Shown here one piece after another: positions 1 through 10,986 of a DNA stretch of 64,000 nucleotides (position 1 is the stretch's first letter; each line of letters starts with the position of its first letter). Origin of the DNA: Pseudopyrenochaeta lycopersici (Eukaryota > Ascomycota > Dothideomycetes > Pleosporales > Pseudopyrenochaetaceae); contig NHZP01000033.1 in NCBI GenBank assembly GCA_003313425.1, positions 124,001 to 188,000 on the forward strand, in the 5' to 3' direction. The position numbers and the translations under genes are program-made. Below the pieces are notes generated by a model. That model saw only the letters and a program-made list of their open reading frames with translations, was not told where the DNA came from and searched no databases.

Positions 1-1341
1 AACGTCGTCGAATCAATTCCGTGAATTTCGAAAATGGAGTCAATGGTGCGGGAGACGTTGCGGGGATCATGGGCTGGCGCCCCCCTGAATTCACAGCAGT
101 ATCAAGTGTGTTTCGGCCTTGTCGCGTCGCGGAAAAGATGTGTGGGGCTAAAAGCCGAGGCGTGTAAGCGACTCCTTACTCATCTGACTATACATCAAAT
201 TACGCACCATAGTGGACGATACCAATCACAGCCAATCGACTGCCTGCATTTGTGAAGTCATCGCCCATTGTGGACCTGTTTTCGGCCCGTGTGCGGGCCT
301 TCCGCTTCCAAAACGCAGTATTAGAGACGATACCTCGAGGCGTCGCGTATCCCAGTAACAACATCTCTCACCACTCCATCCTTCCCCAAACAACGCCCAT
401 CGTCCGAATTGAGCGCTGAAACTCGATTTCAGGTCGCAAAAAGGATTTGTTCCCCTGCTCGTCTGATCTCACGGACCGGCAGCTCCATGTCTATGGAAAC
501 CATAATCGCTGTTGGCAGCGCTTCATCCATGGCGACACCACTGCCTCAGCCGCATGGGACGCTTGCTGCTCACCCTCAGCATCCCTCTCCGGGAGAGCCG
601 AGAGGATCATGGACACCTTGAGTGGTGCGACTGTCCCAAATGTGTCTAATCGCCCTCTTAATCCCAGCAGCCTTGCGCCCGGTCCTCCCTCCACTACACC
701 ATCCCCGCCAGATGCTCTTTTGGGTGAACGCTTCTGCTGTCGCCGTTCCAGATCACCTGCAGCCAAGGCGCCTCGCGACACTGCTCTCAAACCCGAGCCC
801 AAATGGTTCTGTTGCGTCAAACTTGCAGAGTTCATTTCTCTTCATCATTGTCGCTCTCGGAACCTTCAAACCCGTGTTTTAATCATATAGTCTAACGGCC
901 CTCCAACCAACTGTCTTTCTTTCCATTTGGCCCTGTCACTCTTTAGGATCCAGCCAACTATCTTTTATATTCATTCTTTTCTCTTGGAGCGGGCTCCATC
1001 CGCGCTGGCTGCGTTGGGAACATTCGTTCTCCGTACACTCATTTTATTTAGTTTCTCGGTTCCTTTTGTCGCCACACACACTCAGCCATAGTCGTACAAC
1101 GCTATCGCCCTTGACACATTCCTTTGACTGCAAGTCTCTCTTTTCGTTACCGGTGTGAGTCCGCTGCGCACATTTCCGCTCCCTTGCTTCACTTGACAGG
1201 ACGGCCCATGGCAGTCAGGTGGTGCCATTTTTAGCGGTTGGCAAGCTCATGAACTACTGATTCAGTCGCTAACAATTCTCTCGCCGCAGACGATCTACAA
1301 ACATTCGCCAAGTTCATTGTATATAGAGGACGAAGCTAAAG
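1..1341. other. Upstream region / leader of the Rua1-like gene
   Basis: I see no convincing gene. Overlapping ORFs around 409-890 lie in several frames and have no recognisable domain. The last 200 bases look like a transcribed leader: a GTGAGT donor at 1155-1160, a GCTAAC branch-like motif at 1267-1272 and a pyrimidine-rich acceptor ending at 1289 suggest a 135-nt 5'-UTR intron. A shorter alternative acceptor ends at 1199. Confidence 0.4.
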
Positions 1342-3759
1342 ATGGAATTTAATGCGATTCAGCAGTAAGCTTCTCGATCGATCTGGGTCGATAGCTTGGT
1401 TGGTTGTGCAAGCTGACCCGCCATATAGATATCACCCATCACCACCTAATAGACCATTCAGTATAGGCCAATCTTCGCCTACGCCGACGACGCAGATGAT
1501 GTACTCGTATGGAAATCTTCCTCTTCAGGGACAACAGCAATCGCAGAACATTCAGCATATGTCACGCCCATCGCCACCGCAACCCACGTGGATGGTACCA
1601 CAGACCCACAACCCGTACTATTCTATGCCACGGGGTCCCATTCCAGGAAGCAGAGAAGAGGCGAGCCATATACTGGCAAGATCAGATGTCGTTACTTCTC
1701 AATCACCGGCTTTGAGTAACGCTTCTTTTAGTAACAGCATGAATGGCGCTGGAACACTTGCAACAACTGATTACTTCCCAGGCGTGATCGATACGAGTAA
1801 GTTTTAGCATGTCTCTTGCACCCTGTATGTTACTAAGAAGCACAGGTCCATGGGGTCAGAAAGTATGTGAAGAGTTGGAATCGTTCCCCTCGCTGGACTC
1901 GGATGTGACAGACTATAACCACGGAATGATGAGTCAAGATGAGAACACTCCCATCATTGATCTGCGCCAGTATCCTGGGATGGGGCCACAGGAGCCCGAC
2001 AATCTGCCCAATTTCAACCCACATTCTGCTCGCCGAATGTCTGAGTCGTCTTTCTCCATGTCAAGTACTGGCGGCGTACAGCCTGAGGTGTCCACATACG
2101 AGGATATGGGTTCTTCTGAAGCAGTTTCATACGCGTCTGAGTATGACGCCTGGAACCACGCAGAACCAACGTCCACTCACCTGCTATCTCCGCTAGCCTC
2201 ACCACGCCGACCCCAGCACGAAGGTGTCGTTCGTGGCGGCAGTCGTTCTCGCGCGTCCCCAGCGCCGCACACCAATGTCCGGTCCTCGCCTTACACCCTC
2301 GATAGCAGTCGATTCAAGAGGTGGTCCACTGGACAAGCGCCAACATCGACTCCGACAAGCACACGTACACTGGCCCAAGTACCAGATCGCTATGCACCCT
2401 ATGGCCCACGGTTAAATCCACATCACTCGATGCCAGCATACCCACCGAGCGCTTATGCCAATTTCGGGCTACCAACGCAGAACGTGTTGTATTCGCAAAA
2501 CCAACCCATTCATCAAAGCAATCCGGCGCTCTTCACACCGCAAGAACAACCCTATCATCTTGAGATACCCCGGCCACTGCCATCGCAAGGTCTCTTCCGC
2601 CTACTCCAAAGTAATGCGGATAGGCATGGCGGCTGCTCTTCTCATTTTGCAGATCTTTCTGATCCACCAGACCTGTACTCCTCTCTGCACGAAGAGCAGT
2701 CGAATCCACCAGAATCAGACATGAATCCCTCAGACCCGGATCTTGTCCCACATGAGCAGGATCTACGTTTTGTTGGAGACCTATACACGCCACGATGGGT
2801 CCGTGGCCATGGCAATAAGCGTGAAGGGTGGTGCGGATTGTGCAAACCTGGACGCTGGCTGGTGCTCAAGAATAGTGCGTTCTGGTACGACAAGTCGTTT
2901 ACACATGGTGTGAGTGCCGCTACAGGCGCTGCATTCCAGGGGCCTCAGGACACTCGACGAACAGAAGGCAACCTTGATGTCTGGGAAGGTCTATGCGGAA
3001 GCTGTGGCGAATGGATTGCGCTAGTCAGCAGTAAGAAGAAGGGCACTACGTGGTTCAGGCATGCATACAAAGTAAGTGACATTTTTCGTCCTCTACATTC
3101 CTCGGCTTATCCATGTTCGTTCTACACTGGCATCCATGATTCGCCAGCCCCACATTTACAATGTATTACAAAGTCGAGTTTTAACTAACGATGACGATCA
3201 GTGCCATACACATCCGAAGGTCAAGGACGGTCCCAAGCGGCGCCGTGAAACTCAAGCTGGACGTGTTCGTGCAGCTTCGTCCGCTTCTGCGACCTCCTCA
3301 TCGTATCCAATTAAACAAGAACTTATTCAAGAAGCCGCCTCGCACCGTCATTCCACCCCCACACCAATACCTGGTAGTTCGTCATTGCAGTCCTTCGGCA
3401 TGTCAGGTTCTTCATCTATGCCGTTGCCGACTTCAACACCAACATCGACGCCACATATGAACACATCATGCTACCCGGGTAGTGCGGCGTATCCGACGCC
3501 GAGATCAGCAACACCGACAATGAACTCGCTCAGAACGCCGACGCAAAATTGCTTCCCTGACATCCGCTCTGAGCCTGGCCACAGACATGACACTGTCGTC
3601 GGGATGTTTACAAACCCTCTGCAGAGTTTGTCAGCTTATTCGAGCGCTCCGACATCGTTTTCCAACATATCCAGCATCGCACACCAAGTCAGCGAACCTG
3701 AGCTCGTTGGCATCAGGACCACGACGACGACGCTCAACTCGATTGCCAGCATGATATAG
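1342..3759 (+). CDS. Rua1-type transcription regulator (Rua1 C-terminal domain)
   Basis: Four exons (1342-1364, 1429-1796, 1846-3071, 3202-3759) join in frame and give a 724-aa protein. The first 430 residues are rich in Ser, Pro, Gln and Tyr and look disordered. Residues ~438-550 match the cysteine-rich Rua1 C-terminal domain. They hold VGDLYTPRWVRG, a CGLC pair followed by GRWLVLKNSAFWYDK, a CGSCGEW pair, and a last Cys-His pair that is completed only across the third intron. The spaced Cys pairs suggest zinc binding. In Ustilago maydis, Rua1 activates glycolipid biosynthesis genes; the target here is unknown. The tail after the domain is again Ser/Thr/Pro-rich. The start at 1342 is chosen because the 8-codon first exon splices cleanly at GTAAGC. 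A nuclear regulatory role is inferred from the family. Confidence 0.82.
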
Positions 3760-6717
3760 ATTGACATGATATCACAACAAATCGCTGTTGCCTGTTCTAC
3801 AGGAGCTTCACTGATGGGGAACTCTCGCTTGATAGGATGGTGCGCAAACTTCGAGCGTTGCTGTAAATCTATGCAACAAGTCCTCACTTGGTCATGTGGC
3901 TGATCAGAGATCAGACCCCTGGGTCTTCTTCCGCGCCGAACAATCCCCATTTTATGAGCCTCTATTGACATCCACAATTAGAGGGCGGTGCATTGCGTGG
4001 CATCTCAGGCTTACCGTGCATTGGATAAGGAGGAAATCGTTCATTGGCGTCATTGTAGGTAACAAGGAGACTTCATCTCCTCCAATCTATGAGGGTTCAT
4101 TTTTAGCTTTGGCTTGCGGCTACGGGCGGCTCCATGGGGTGGCAGTCAGTACATTTGGTCTTCAGCGTTTTTATTAGGGTCACAAGGCGCTTGCACACTG
4201 CTTGAGGAGTCTGGCGAAGCGAATTGACGAAGTTACGACTTCCAGCATTTCAGTGGTTTAGGTACAGCTTTCGATTCCCCTCATCACCAGCAACACTTCA
4301 CGTAGGTAGATTTCGTATATCGATAGACTTTGCTTCAGCCAATTCAGTTTTTGAAACAAATTTCGCTCCACTGCTGCAATCAATGTCATAGCCCATTCCA
4401 ACCCCCTCTGTGAAATCGATCAAGTTGGCGGTGAATTTCCGGTCACTTCATCGGCCTTTTCGCAAACAGTTCCCCATTTGCGTTTGATTCCATGCCATAT
4501 CCGTATTGGAACAAAGGACGGTCCCATATCACCGACACAGCGGATACGGCGCCTCAAACGCCTCAGAACTGGTTACACGGCCACCTCAAAGTCGGGGCCA
4601 AGAAGCTGATACCCACGCGAGGTACCCTTGAAACACGGTATGCTTGAGCACGAGCATCACAGGTTGGTGCAAGCTGGCGGGGCAACCACTGTTAGTAACG
4701 TACTGGTGGGGCATTGCTTGGGTCCCAACTGTGCGTTTACGCAGTTGCTGTCGGGACGTAAAAGTCTCTTCATTCCAAAGTATGTAAAGGGTAGTTGTTG
4801 TAATGTTGATGCGCCAAGACATGTGATAGAGACGCGAATGACTAGGGTTTGCGGAAGAGGCGCGGGAAGAACGAGATCGTCGAACGCCTGCCTTAGCCTT
4901 ATTGCCCCAGCTTCTGCACCGGAGAGTAATAACGGATGGACCGCACTCTGCGTCCGGGGTCATGCCTTAGGGCTAAACGCCGAGGTGATGTTCCGCGGGT
5001 TCCGACATGCAGTGGATGGGTTTTGAGAACGTTTTCAAGTTTTCTAGACGAGCTCACGAATGCGTTCAACTCATGGTATTTGAGTCATGTTGCTTGCTAC
5101 CTGGTCTGAGGCATTCGAATCCTCAGGCAGGGATTAAAGAGGCCGGCCGCCGAACGAGATTGACAATGCGTATATGCACGTCAATTTTGATCGATCTTGC
5201 AGTCGTCGGCGTTCGCAGCAACCGAGCGTGTTTGCATGTGGCTGCCGAGAACAAGGACCTTATAATCTCAGAGGGGGTTGGGGCATGGGTAACGCATACG
5301 GAAGGGTCAGGTTGTAATTAAGGATGGTGGAAATTCGACAGTGTCCTAATTCGGCAGTCGCATTCATCGGCAATAGATCATCGGATTCTGGTGAGCCGGT
5401 AGAAGCCAATTATTCGCCTCAATATTATCCGCCTTGTGCGAATGTTGGCTGAGCCGCCGCACCAAATTCCTTGGCTGAGGTTGCTTCCAGATATGGAGCA
5501 TGGTTGATGCTAAACCTTCGATTCTATCGTCTGATAATTTACTTCGCAAACCTGAATTGAAAGAACTCGGATTGGATAAGATCCCTTCTTCCAAAACTAA
5601 CTTCATGAAATTTCCTTTACAGATTTTTCATGTGTTTCTTGTAAACCGCTTGATTTCTTGGTGACGATGGTAGACCTTTAGGCACCCATAACAAAATTGA
5701 ACCTGCATTTTGCTCTGCGCTGTTGATAGATGAACCATCTCCGCCAACCAAATGATTGTATACATGCTCGCTTGTTCGGGAATAGCTGCCTTGTTCATTC
5801 TGCGCATAGACTCACTTGGAACTAGACATGGCTGATTATACTGCAATCTGCTTCGCAGAGCTCATAGGCTTTAGTCCTATACTCACTTCTGCTCACACGA
5901 CTTATAACAAAAGCTGCAACACCCAAGGTCTGCCATTAGTTATACAGCAATGATAAATATACCTCAATACCTGTCTGCTAGGAAAGATCACAAAAAGATC
6001 ACATGCGTTAGCAGTTTTTATTCCCATATCAGCAAGCCAATACCACTTTTAGCGGTCTACTTTAACAGCACACTCAGTTAATTTCACTACTTTCGCCTCT
6101 GTGACGCACACATGAAGCCTCGCCTTCTATTCTCACGTTTCAAAATATTAGTCCGTCACCAGTCCCATACTTGGGGGATTTTGGGGTATCTACGAACTCC
6201 CTTAGGAGACTTCAACACGAGGCTTGTTCAGTCTTCATCTGAAGATGAAATCAACTTCAACGAACGAATTATGGAATTGTATGCCCTGTCTGTCAGCAGA
6301 CTAAATGGAGAAGACCCTGCACCAAAGCCATGTATATTGCTACACTCGTTCTCCACTGGCATCGACCCGCTCGAACTTCCGAATAATCTCTTACAACCTC
6401 GAACATATGTTTCGGCTGTCTTGTAGTATTGCGTCAATAATGAATGAACCTGCGGAAAAGGAATCAAGCCCCAGAATAAGATTTCTCATTACAGTTTTCC
6501 CAGGACCATGGTGTGGGGTCGGCTATCTGCACAAGGCAGTGTTGGTAACTTGTTTCCCGCCAAGAGTGGTATCCATGTTTGTATTGAAGATTTGTGATGT
6601 GTATGTATGGTACATACATATATAGTATAGATCTCTAAGGCGCTAAATGTTGAGCTCAGCGCTATACCTACCTAGCACGTGCCGTGCTAGGCACGTACAT
6701 GTGACATATCTCGGTGC
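3760..6717. other. Gene-poor stretch
   Basis: No recognisable gene. Short ORFs exist on both strands (for example 4628-5026 +, 6112-6426 +) but have no domain or splice support. On the minus strand one frame is open from about 5861 to 5364 with a single TGA at 5628-5630, possibly an old coding remnant. A near-palindrome lies at 5106-5126 and a perfect inverted repeat at 6671-6691. Confidence 0.4.
6671..6691. repeat. Inverted repeat, 9-bp arms, 3-nt loop
   Basis: The arms CCTAGCACG and CGTGCTAGG pair perfectly around TGC. It sits just beyond the 3' end of the minus-strand gene remnant. It could form a hairpin in the transcript or be the end of a small element; no function is shown. Confidence 0.6.
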
Positions 6718-7049
6718 CTATACCTTTCCGGTGGTCGGAACAGTAAGGTTGGGACTTTTGAGTCTCGCCATAATTTCGTAAACAACTTGTGTCGCGACAG
6801 TATTGGTTTGAGAACCGGCCTTTGCTTGGAACAAGTCCTGGAGGCCCGGAGCAAAGCCCTTCCATGCAACAGCATAGCAACTTCTTCGTCCATCCAGCCT
6901 GGACTGGCTATGAAATGCAACAATTCTATATCAGTTTCTCTCGAATCCACGTACACGAATCTAGTTTCTAAAAATGACATTTCCCTGACACAATTCATAG
7001 GGTGAAACGGTTCCCACCTGCTCTGATCTTGGGCCAGAAACATACGCAT
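6718..7049 (-). pseudogene. Frameshifted gene remnant, family not recognised
   Basis: Reading down from an ATG at 7049, a protein-like frame runs to about 6879 (it includes the motifs HPMNCVREMSF and FIASPGWMDEE). The frame then becomes unconvincing, and the protein-like text continues in another frame (GFAPGLQDLFQAKAG and so on) until a TAG at 6718-6720. The switch coincides with GCAAC at 6866-6870 repeated at 6877-6881, an 11-nt offset. Taking out 11 nt would join the two frames, so an 11-nt insertion with a 5-nt duplication is the simplest explanation. I cannot name the family. It lies directly downstream of the NmrA-like gene on the same strand, and both look decayed, so they may once have been a functional pair. 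An alternative is an unseen intron, but no donor-acceptor pair fits. Confidence 0.5.
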
Positions 7050-7257
7050 ATGTGTTTGTTAACAAATTCGTTCGTCCAGTCACCGAATCACAGTCGGTGG
7101 ATTGAGAGCTAGTCCATCCTGCGTAGGCACATCCGTCGCGACTTCAGCATGTAGGCTTTCTTTATGTGGCGGTTATTCTGTCGGTTTCGACCGCCTTGTT
7201 GCGTATATCTTGCCCTCTCACATGCTTCTTGATGCAATTGTACGTGGAATCCTGAAA

Positions 7258-8273
7258 TCATGATGAGCACCCACATCCCGGCTTACCGTGCTGCTTAAGA
7301 TCATGGTATGCCTTCGTGACGATAGTTTCCACCGACTCCGATTGAAGCTGTAAAGTTTCATTCGCGCTATGCGACCGGAAGGGTGACGAAGCATCCAGTT
7401 GCTCGTCATATAATATGCTCCGTTCGAGCAAGAACATACCAGAATCTGGAAAGCCACGTTGAATTCTCGCTTCTCCTTCTCTTATACAATCTTCTACATC
7501 GTAGTTGCCCACAGTCCATTCTTGACCCGTCACTTTCTCTGCAGATCGGAGGACCTCATTTGCTGTGGTTATGACGCCCGCAGCATAGATGTACTTGTTC
7601 TTGATCTTGTCCCAATTTTGAATCACCTTTACCAAAACCTCCCCAATTCTTCTGAGGCTAGATGCAGCAAACGACTCGGTGCCCATACCGTGGATTGTTG
7701 CGCTATGCCATTCCATGTCAAGACCGAGATTGCCGTCAATGAGGTTATTGTCTAGTATATATCCAGTCGCAATTCCAGTCCATTCGAAACCTAGGCTTTC
7801 CTTTGAGACTATCCTAAGGTGGTCGATGACCTTAGCTCGTTCAGCGTACTTCATGATTCGCTTCTGTATCTTCTTATTCAAGCTATCGTGTCCAAATTCG
7901 TGCGGTATGAATCGCCTCACACCTGCAGCGGCCACAGTATCAACGATGCGCATCTGGAGTTCAGAGTCTCCACCAGATATGGTGCTTATGACGAGGTCTT
8001 GCCCAGTGAAAGCTGCCCGAAGTGAAGCCGAAGAGAAGTCAGACTTCTTCTGCATGACCGCCGATTGAGCGACGTGCGATGGCAGGCTCAGCGTTTGTGA
8101 AGGGTACGTCAAGATAGTAACTTGGTGTTCTAATGTATTGTACCCAGGCCTGGCCGGAAAGAGGGCATTGATGATGGTGAGACAGAGATCCCAATTCTAT
8201 GAAGGAGTTAGGAGGGCAAGTTTAGTGGAAAAGTAATACTTAAACCAAGCAATATGATCTTCTCAATCGCCAT
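7258..8273 (-). CDS. NmrA-like / isoflavone-reductase-like oxidoreductase, N-terminus apparently frame-damaged
   Basis: The frame open from 8196 down to 7258 (about 313 codons) reads as an NmrA-like atypical short-chain dehydrogenase. Visible features are DLVISTISG after the first Rossmann half, RFIPHEFGHD, the GYILDNNL region and a C-terminal Cys-rich end. Family members bind NAD(P)H and act as small-molecule reductases or redox sensors in the cytosol. A good first exon exists (ATG at 8273, nine codons ending KIILLG, where the GxxGxxG motif should start). Its donor at 8245 gives phase 1, while the next exon, after the TAG acceptor at 8197, needs phase 0. Spliced that way the start reads LLG-ELGSLS, glycine-motif-like, and then runs out of frame. 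Either there is a small indel near 8180-8196 or an unusual splice. The missing dinucleotide-binding motif makes activity doubtful. Confidence 0.6.
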
Positions 8274-8920
8274 GCTTCCAGAGAGACTTGACAAGAAATA
8301 TCACTGTGAGAATGGTTTTATGACTTTAAACGCGAAACGCCCATGGTCCGACACGGCTCAATGGAAGAGCTAGCGCTAGCTCAAAATTAGCTTAAAAAGG
8401 TCCGACCAGCTGGTAGATCTAGAGAAAAATGCAGTTCATGCATTGTGCTTCTGCTGAACCTTTACTCTATATTGTTGATAAATCCACATTGGCATGAGGC
8501 TCTGCAGGCTTGGGGGCAACGCTGCCTCGGAGTAAAACCGATACTCGCGTCGGGTATATGTAGTCGAAATGAGACGTCAAGCAGTCTTGAAACCATGCAA
8601 CAAGGACTTGATGAACATAGGCAGGGCATTGGTGATGGCGAAGGGTGTCTCGCGGCAACATGAAGAATCCCTTCATGGGCAGATAGTCGCAGTGCCAAGC
8701 ACGATAAGCACGTGATACGGACTTTTCCGGCGTGCAGTCGAGCTTTTGCCGACGACACATCCAGCAGCACCAAACCTCCCGCATCTGCACCACCATCACC
8801 GCTCATCTCCCCGGGCCTCGAAACACTTGTCCGGTGCGTCAATTCCCCTTTCGCAAGCTCCATCTCGTCAATTGCGACGCCGCAGCAGCGCGCTGACCCG
8901 CAACCTCCAGATAGCCCAAC
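8274..8920. other. Divergent intergenic region, NmrA-like gene / atp8
   Basis: Shared upstream region of the minus-strand NmrA-like gene and plus-strand atp8. It holds the 16-bp perfect palindrome at 8367-8382. No gene is seen; ORFs here overlap on both strands without features. Confidence 0.4.
8367..8382. repeat. Perfect 16-bp palindrome
   Basis: GAGCTAGCGCTAGCTC reads the same on both strands. It is about 95 bp upstream of the NmrA-like start. It shares the GCTAG core with the inverted repeat at 6671-6691, so the two palindromes bracket the decayed gene pair. A regulatory or mobile-element origin is possible but unproven. Confidence 0.6.
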
Positions 8921-9270
8921 ATGAACGCCCGCTTCCTCCGCCCCTTTGCGAGGGCCGCTTTCCGCGCGCCCACCGCTGTCCGTCCTTCGGTTATGGCGCG
9001 CCCGGCGCTCGCGGCAAGCCAGAACAAGAAGACTGAGGTTGGCCCGCAGCAGATGGTGCGATGAACCGTGTACCAGGAGCTAAAGTGCAAGCTAATCTGT
9101 GGCAGACGATCCTCAAGTCGGCGATGCCTCAGCTCATTCCCTTCTTCTTTGTCAACGAGACTACCGTGGCCTTCGTCCTGCTGCCATCGCTCATCTACAT
9201 CTTCTCCAAGTACATCCTGCCTCAGCGCGTGCGTCTGTTCGCTGCCCGCCTCTTCATCAGCAAGTTGTAG
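8921..9270 (+). CDS. atp8: ATP synthase F0 subunit 8 (A6L), nuclear-encoded with mitochondrial presequence
   Basis: Two exons (8921-9055 and 9106-9270, intron 50 nt with donor GTGCGA, branch GCTAAT, acceptor GCAG) give 99 aa. The C-terminal 48 residues, starting MPQLIPFFFVNE and ending RLFISKL, match the whole of fungal ATP8. This is the small single-span subunit of the F0 stator in the inner mitochondrial membrane: MPQL start, one hydrophobic helix, basic C-terminus. In most fungi it is encoded in mtDNA. Here residues 1-~45 are an added N-terminal extension rich in Arg and Ala, lacking acidic residues for the first ~35, as expected for a mitochondrial targeting sequence. The intron sits between the presequence and the ATP8 body, suggesting the targeting exon was acquired separately. 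ATP8 being absent from some Dothideomycete mtDNAs is established knowledge; that this is the functional copy is inference. Confidence 0.85.
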
Positions 9271-10008
9271 GAAAGGAATTGGTGACGGAATCGACGGAAA
9301 GAATAAAGGACAATCGTGTACAATTAGGGGAGATGTGCTCATAGACAATTGATTGGCATTGCACGACGAATTTCGCTTTTCTTGGCGTGAACTACCTAGG
9401 AAACCCCGTCTAGGGGTCTCGACATACGCAAGTGTGGACATCTACAGCTATGCGTCATATCGATCTGCTTAATTACTCCTCGTGTGGGACATGAGGCGAC
9501 CAGTGCCTGCCAAATTCCAGTGAACAGCCTGGCCACCAAGCTAGAGCGAGGATTTTCGCCAAACAATACTACACAATTTCAAAAGGCGGTGACTGATCCA
9601 ATTGGCATACGTAAAAAGGAATCGAGTATATTCAACTGACTATAGCAATGACATCGTACGAGAGGCCGAACAACTCACAAGTATCAGGCGCCGCATCATG
9701 TAAGGCTGTGCACTGTGGAAATTGCAACCGAACTGGCAAGGCATCTAGCCAAGAATGGTACGCCTTATATCTGGAGTTGACTAGCCTTGGTTTTGACATT
9801 GTTTCTCACACAGGATGCTGTGGCGCAGTTGCCTGCAACCGGCTTGGGCCTTGCAGGAGGATTGATCGACCCTTGGCACCCGTCATGCTCGGAACATGCT
9901 ACCCTTTCCTCGTGTTCCACAGGAATAGAAATACTAAGCCCAGTACTGAGATATAAAGCGCGTTGCTCAGCTCGTTAATAACGGGATATTATCTACACAT
10001 CACTCGAA
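9271..10008. other. Intergenic, no firm gene
   Basis: A short ORF from ATG 9648 holds a small Cys/His cluster and could splice at GTACGC (9760s) to an acceptor before 9815, giving a ~55-aa peptide. Nothing else supports it. The last 100 bases are the promoter of the following secreted-protein gene. Confidence 0.3.
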
Positions 10009-10830
10009 ATGCAACTTCAATATTTAACAACCAGCTTCGCCATCTTCCTTGCAGCATCGGCACAGAACACAACAAACACGCCCTTTAATTTCAACTGCAG
10101 TTCGCTTAGTCCGCAATTTTCGGAGTCTGGCCAAGATGTCCTTGGATTCAACTACACCACTGCCTCTCCCATCATCCATCGTGTGAGCAAAGCCGTCATA
10201 TGCCCGTCCAACGCCACGTCCAATGACCCGAAATGCAATCTCAGAGCAGCAGGCCGAATCACTGTCAATGCCACCACAAACGATACAGAAATCAGCGATG
10301 TTACCGGTCTGTATTCAATGGTGCGTAGAGCATTAGTAAGTGGCGGCGCCCTCGCATCTGAGCTCGACATCAGCATGAGCTTGAGAGACCGTAGTTTCCA
10401 GGGATTAGCACAATCTTACTACGTCAATCCTGGAGAAGCAGCGTATATTGCTTTCACGCCCGAGATGCGCTGTTTCAACGGCACTATTCTCACAATGCCG
10501 AACTGCACGGCAGACGCTGTGCAACGTACGGCTGAGAGGTTTGATGGGAGGGGCTTGAGCGTGTGCATACCCACCCTGAAAAAGGCCATCAAGCGCACTA
10601 GTAAGATTGTGGGAAGTGTGGGTTTGGTAGTGATCAGTGAAGAGCAAGCGAGGAGCGAGGGAATGAGCACGAACCCTGCGGAACGTAATAGTGGGAATGC
10701 GAGTGGGGAAGATGATGGCGAGACTAGAGATCCGCCTGAAGAAGTTGGGAGCGGTGCGCGGTTAGATGCTGGAATACTAGGAACCGTGGCTATTGCTTTG
10801 TTTGCCTTGTATATGGGCGACATGGCATGA
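10009..10830 (+). CDS. Secreted, heavily N-glycosylated, GPI-anchor-like surface protein
   Basis: A single exon of 273 aa. Residues 1-18 form a signal peptide ending ASA. The body has many Asn-X-Ser/Thr sites (at least ten, mostly before residue 180) and about eight cysteines. The C-terminal 25 residues form a hydrophobic segment (GILGTVAIALFALYM) after a Gly/Ser/acidic stretch, the pattern of a GPI-attachment signal. I do not recognise a catalytic domain. The likely place is the plasma membrane outer face or cell wall. The start at 10009 is the first ATG and begins the signal peptide directly. It ends about 160 bp from the convergent phospholipase A2 gene. It could instead be a membrane-anchored protein with one C-terminal span. 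Confidence 0.7.
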   Translation: MQLQYLTTSFAIFLAASAQNTTNTPFNFNCSSLSPQFSESGQDVLGFNYTTASPIIHRVSKAVICPSNATSNDPKCNLRAAGRITVNATTNDTEISDVTGLYSMVRRALVSGGALASELDISMSLRDRSFQGLAQSYYVNPGEAAYIAFTPEMRCFNGTILTMPNCTADAVQRTAERFDGRGLSVCIPTLKKAIKRTSKIVGSVGLVVISEEQARSEGMSTNPAERNSGNASGEDDGETRDPPEEVGSGARLDAGILGTVAIALFALYMGDMA

Positions 10831-10986
10831 AGAATCATGTGGAATGCACAAAGACACTGTTTAAATGGGAATATAGAAAGGCATAAATTTTGAAAATGAA
10901 AGTCAAATTCAAAGGACTGCCCTAACAATTCGTTGATACCAAATTATCCTTCCCATCACTATGATTGCGCCCCACTAGCCCCTTCC

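Noticed and set aside
4628..5026. 132-aa plus-strand ORF with an overlapping minus-strand ORF
   Set aside because: No domain, no signal peptide, odd composition; treated as chance.
5101..5130. tRNA T-arm-like ATTCGAATCC inside a near-palindrome
   Set aside because: No matching A-box, anticodon stem or acceptor stem at the right distance.
7679..8068. 129-aa plus-strand ORF
   Set aside because: Antisense to the NmrA-like frame; no features.
8839..9441. 200-aa ORF on the minus strand
   Set aside because: It lies antisense to atp8, which has family-level support; the ORF has no domain and low-complexity composition.
9648..9880. Short Cys/His-containing ORF with a possible intron
   Set aside because: The spliced product would be only ~55 aa and nothing else supports it; mentioned only in the intergenic note.
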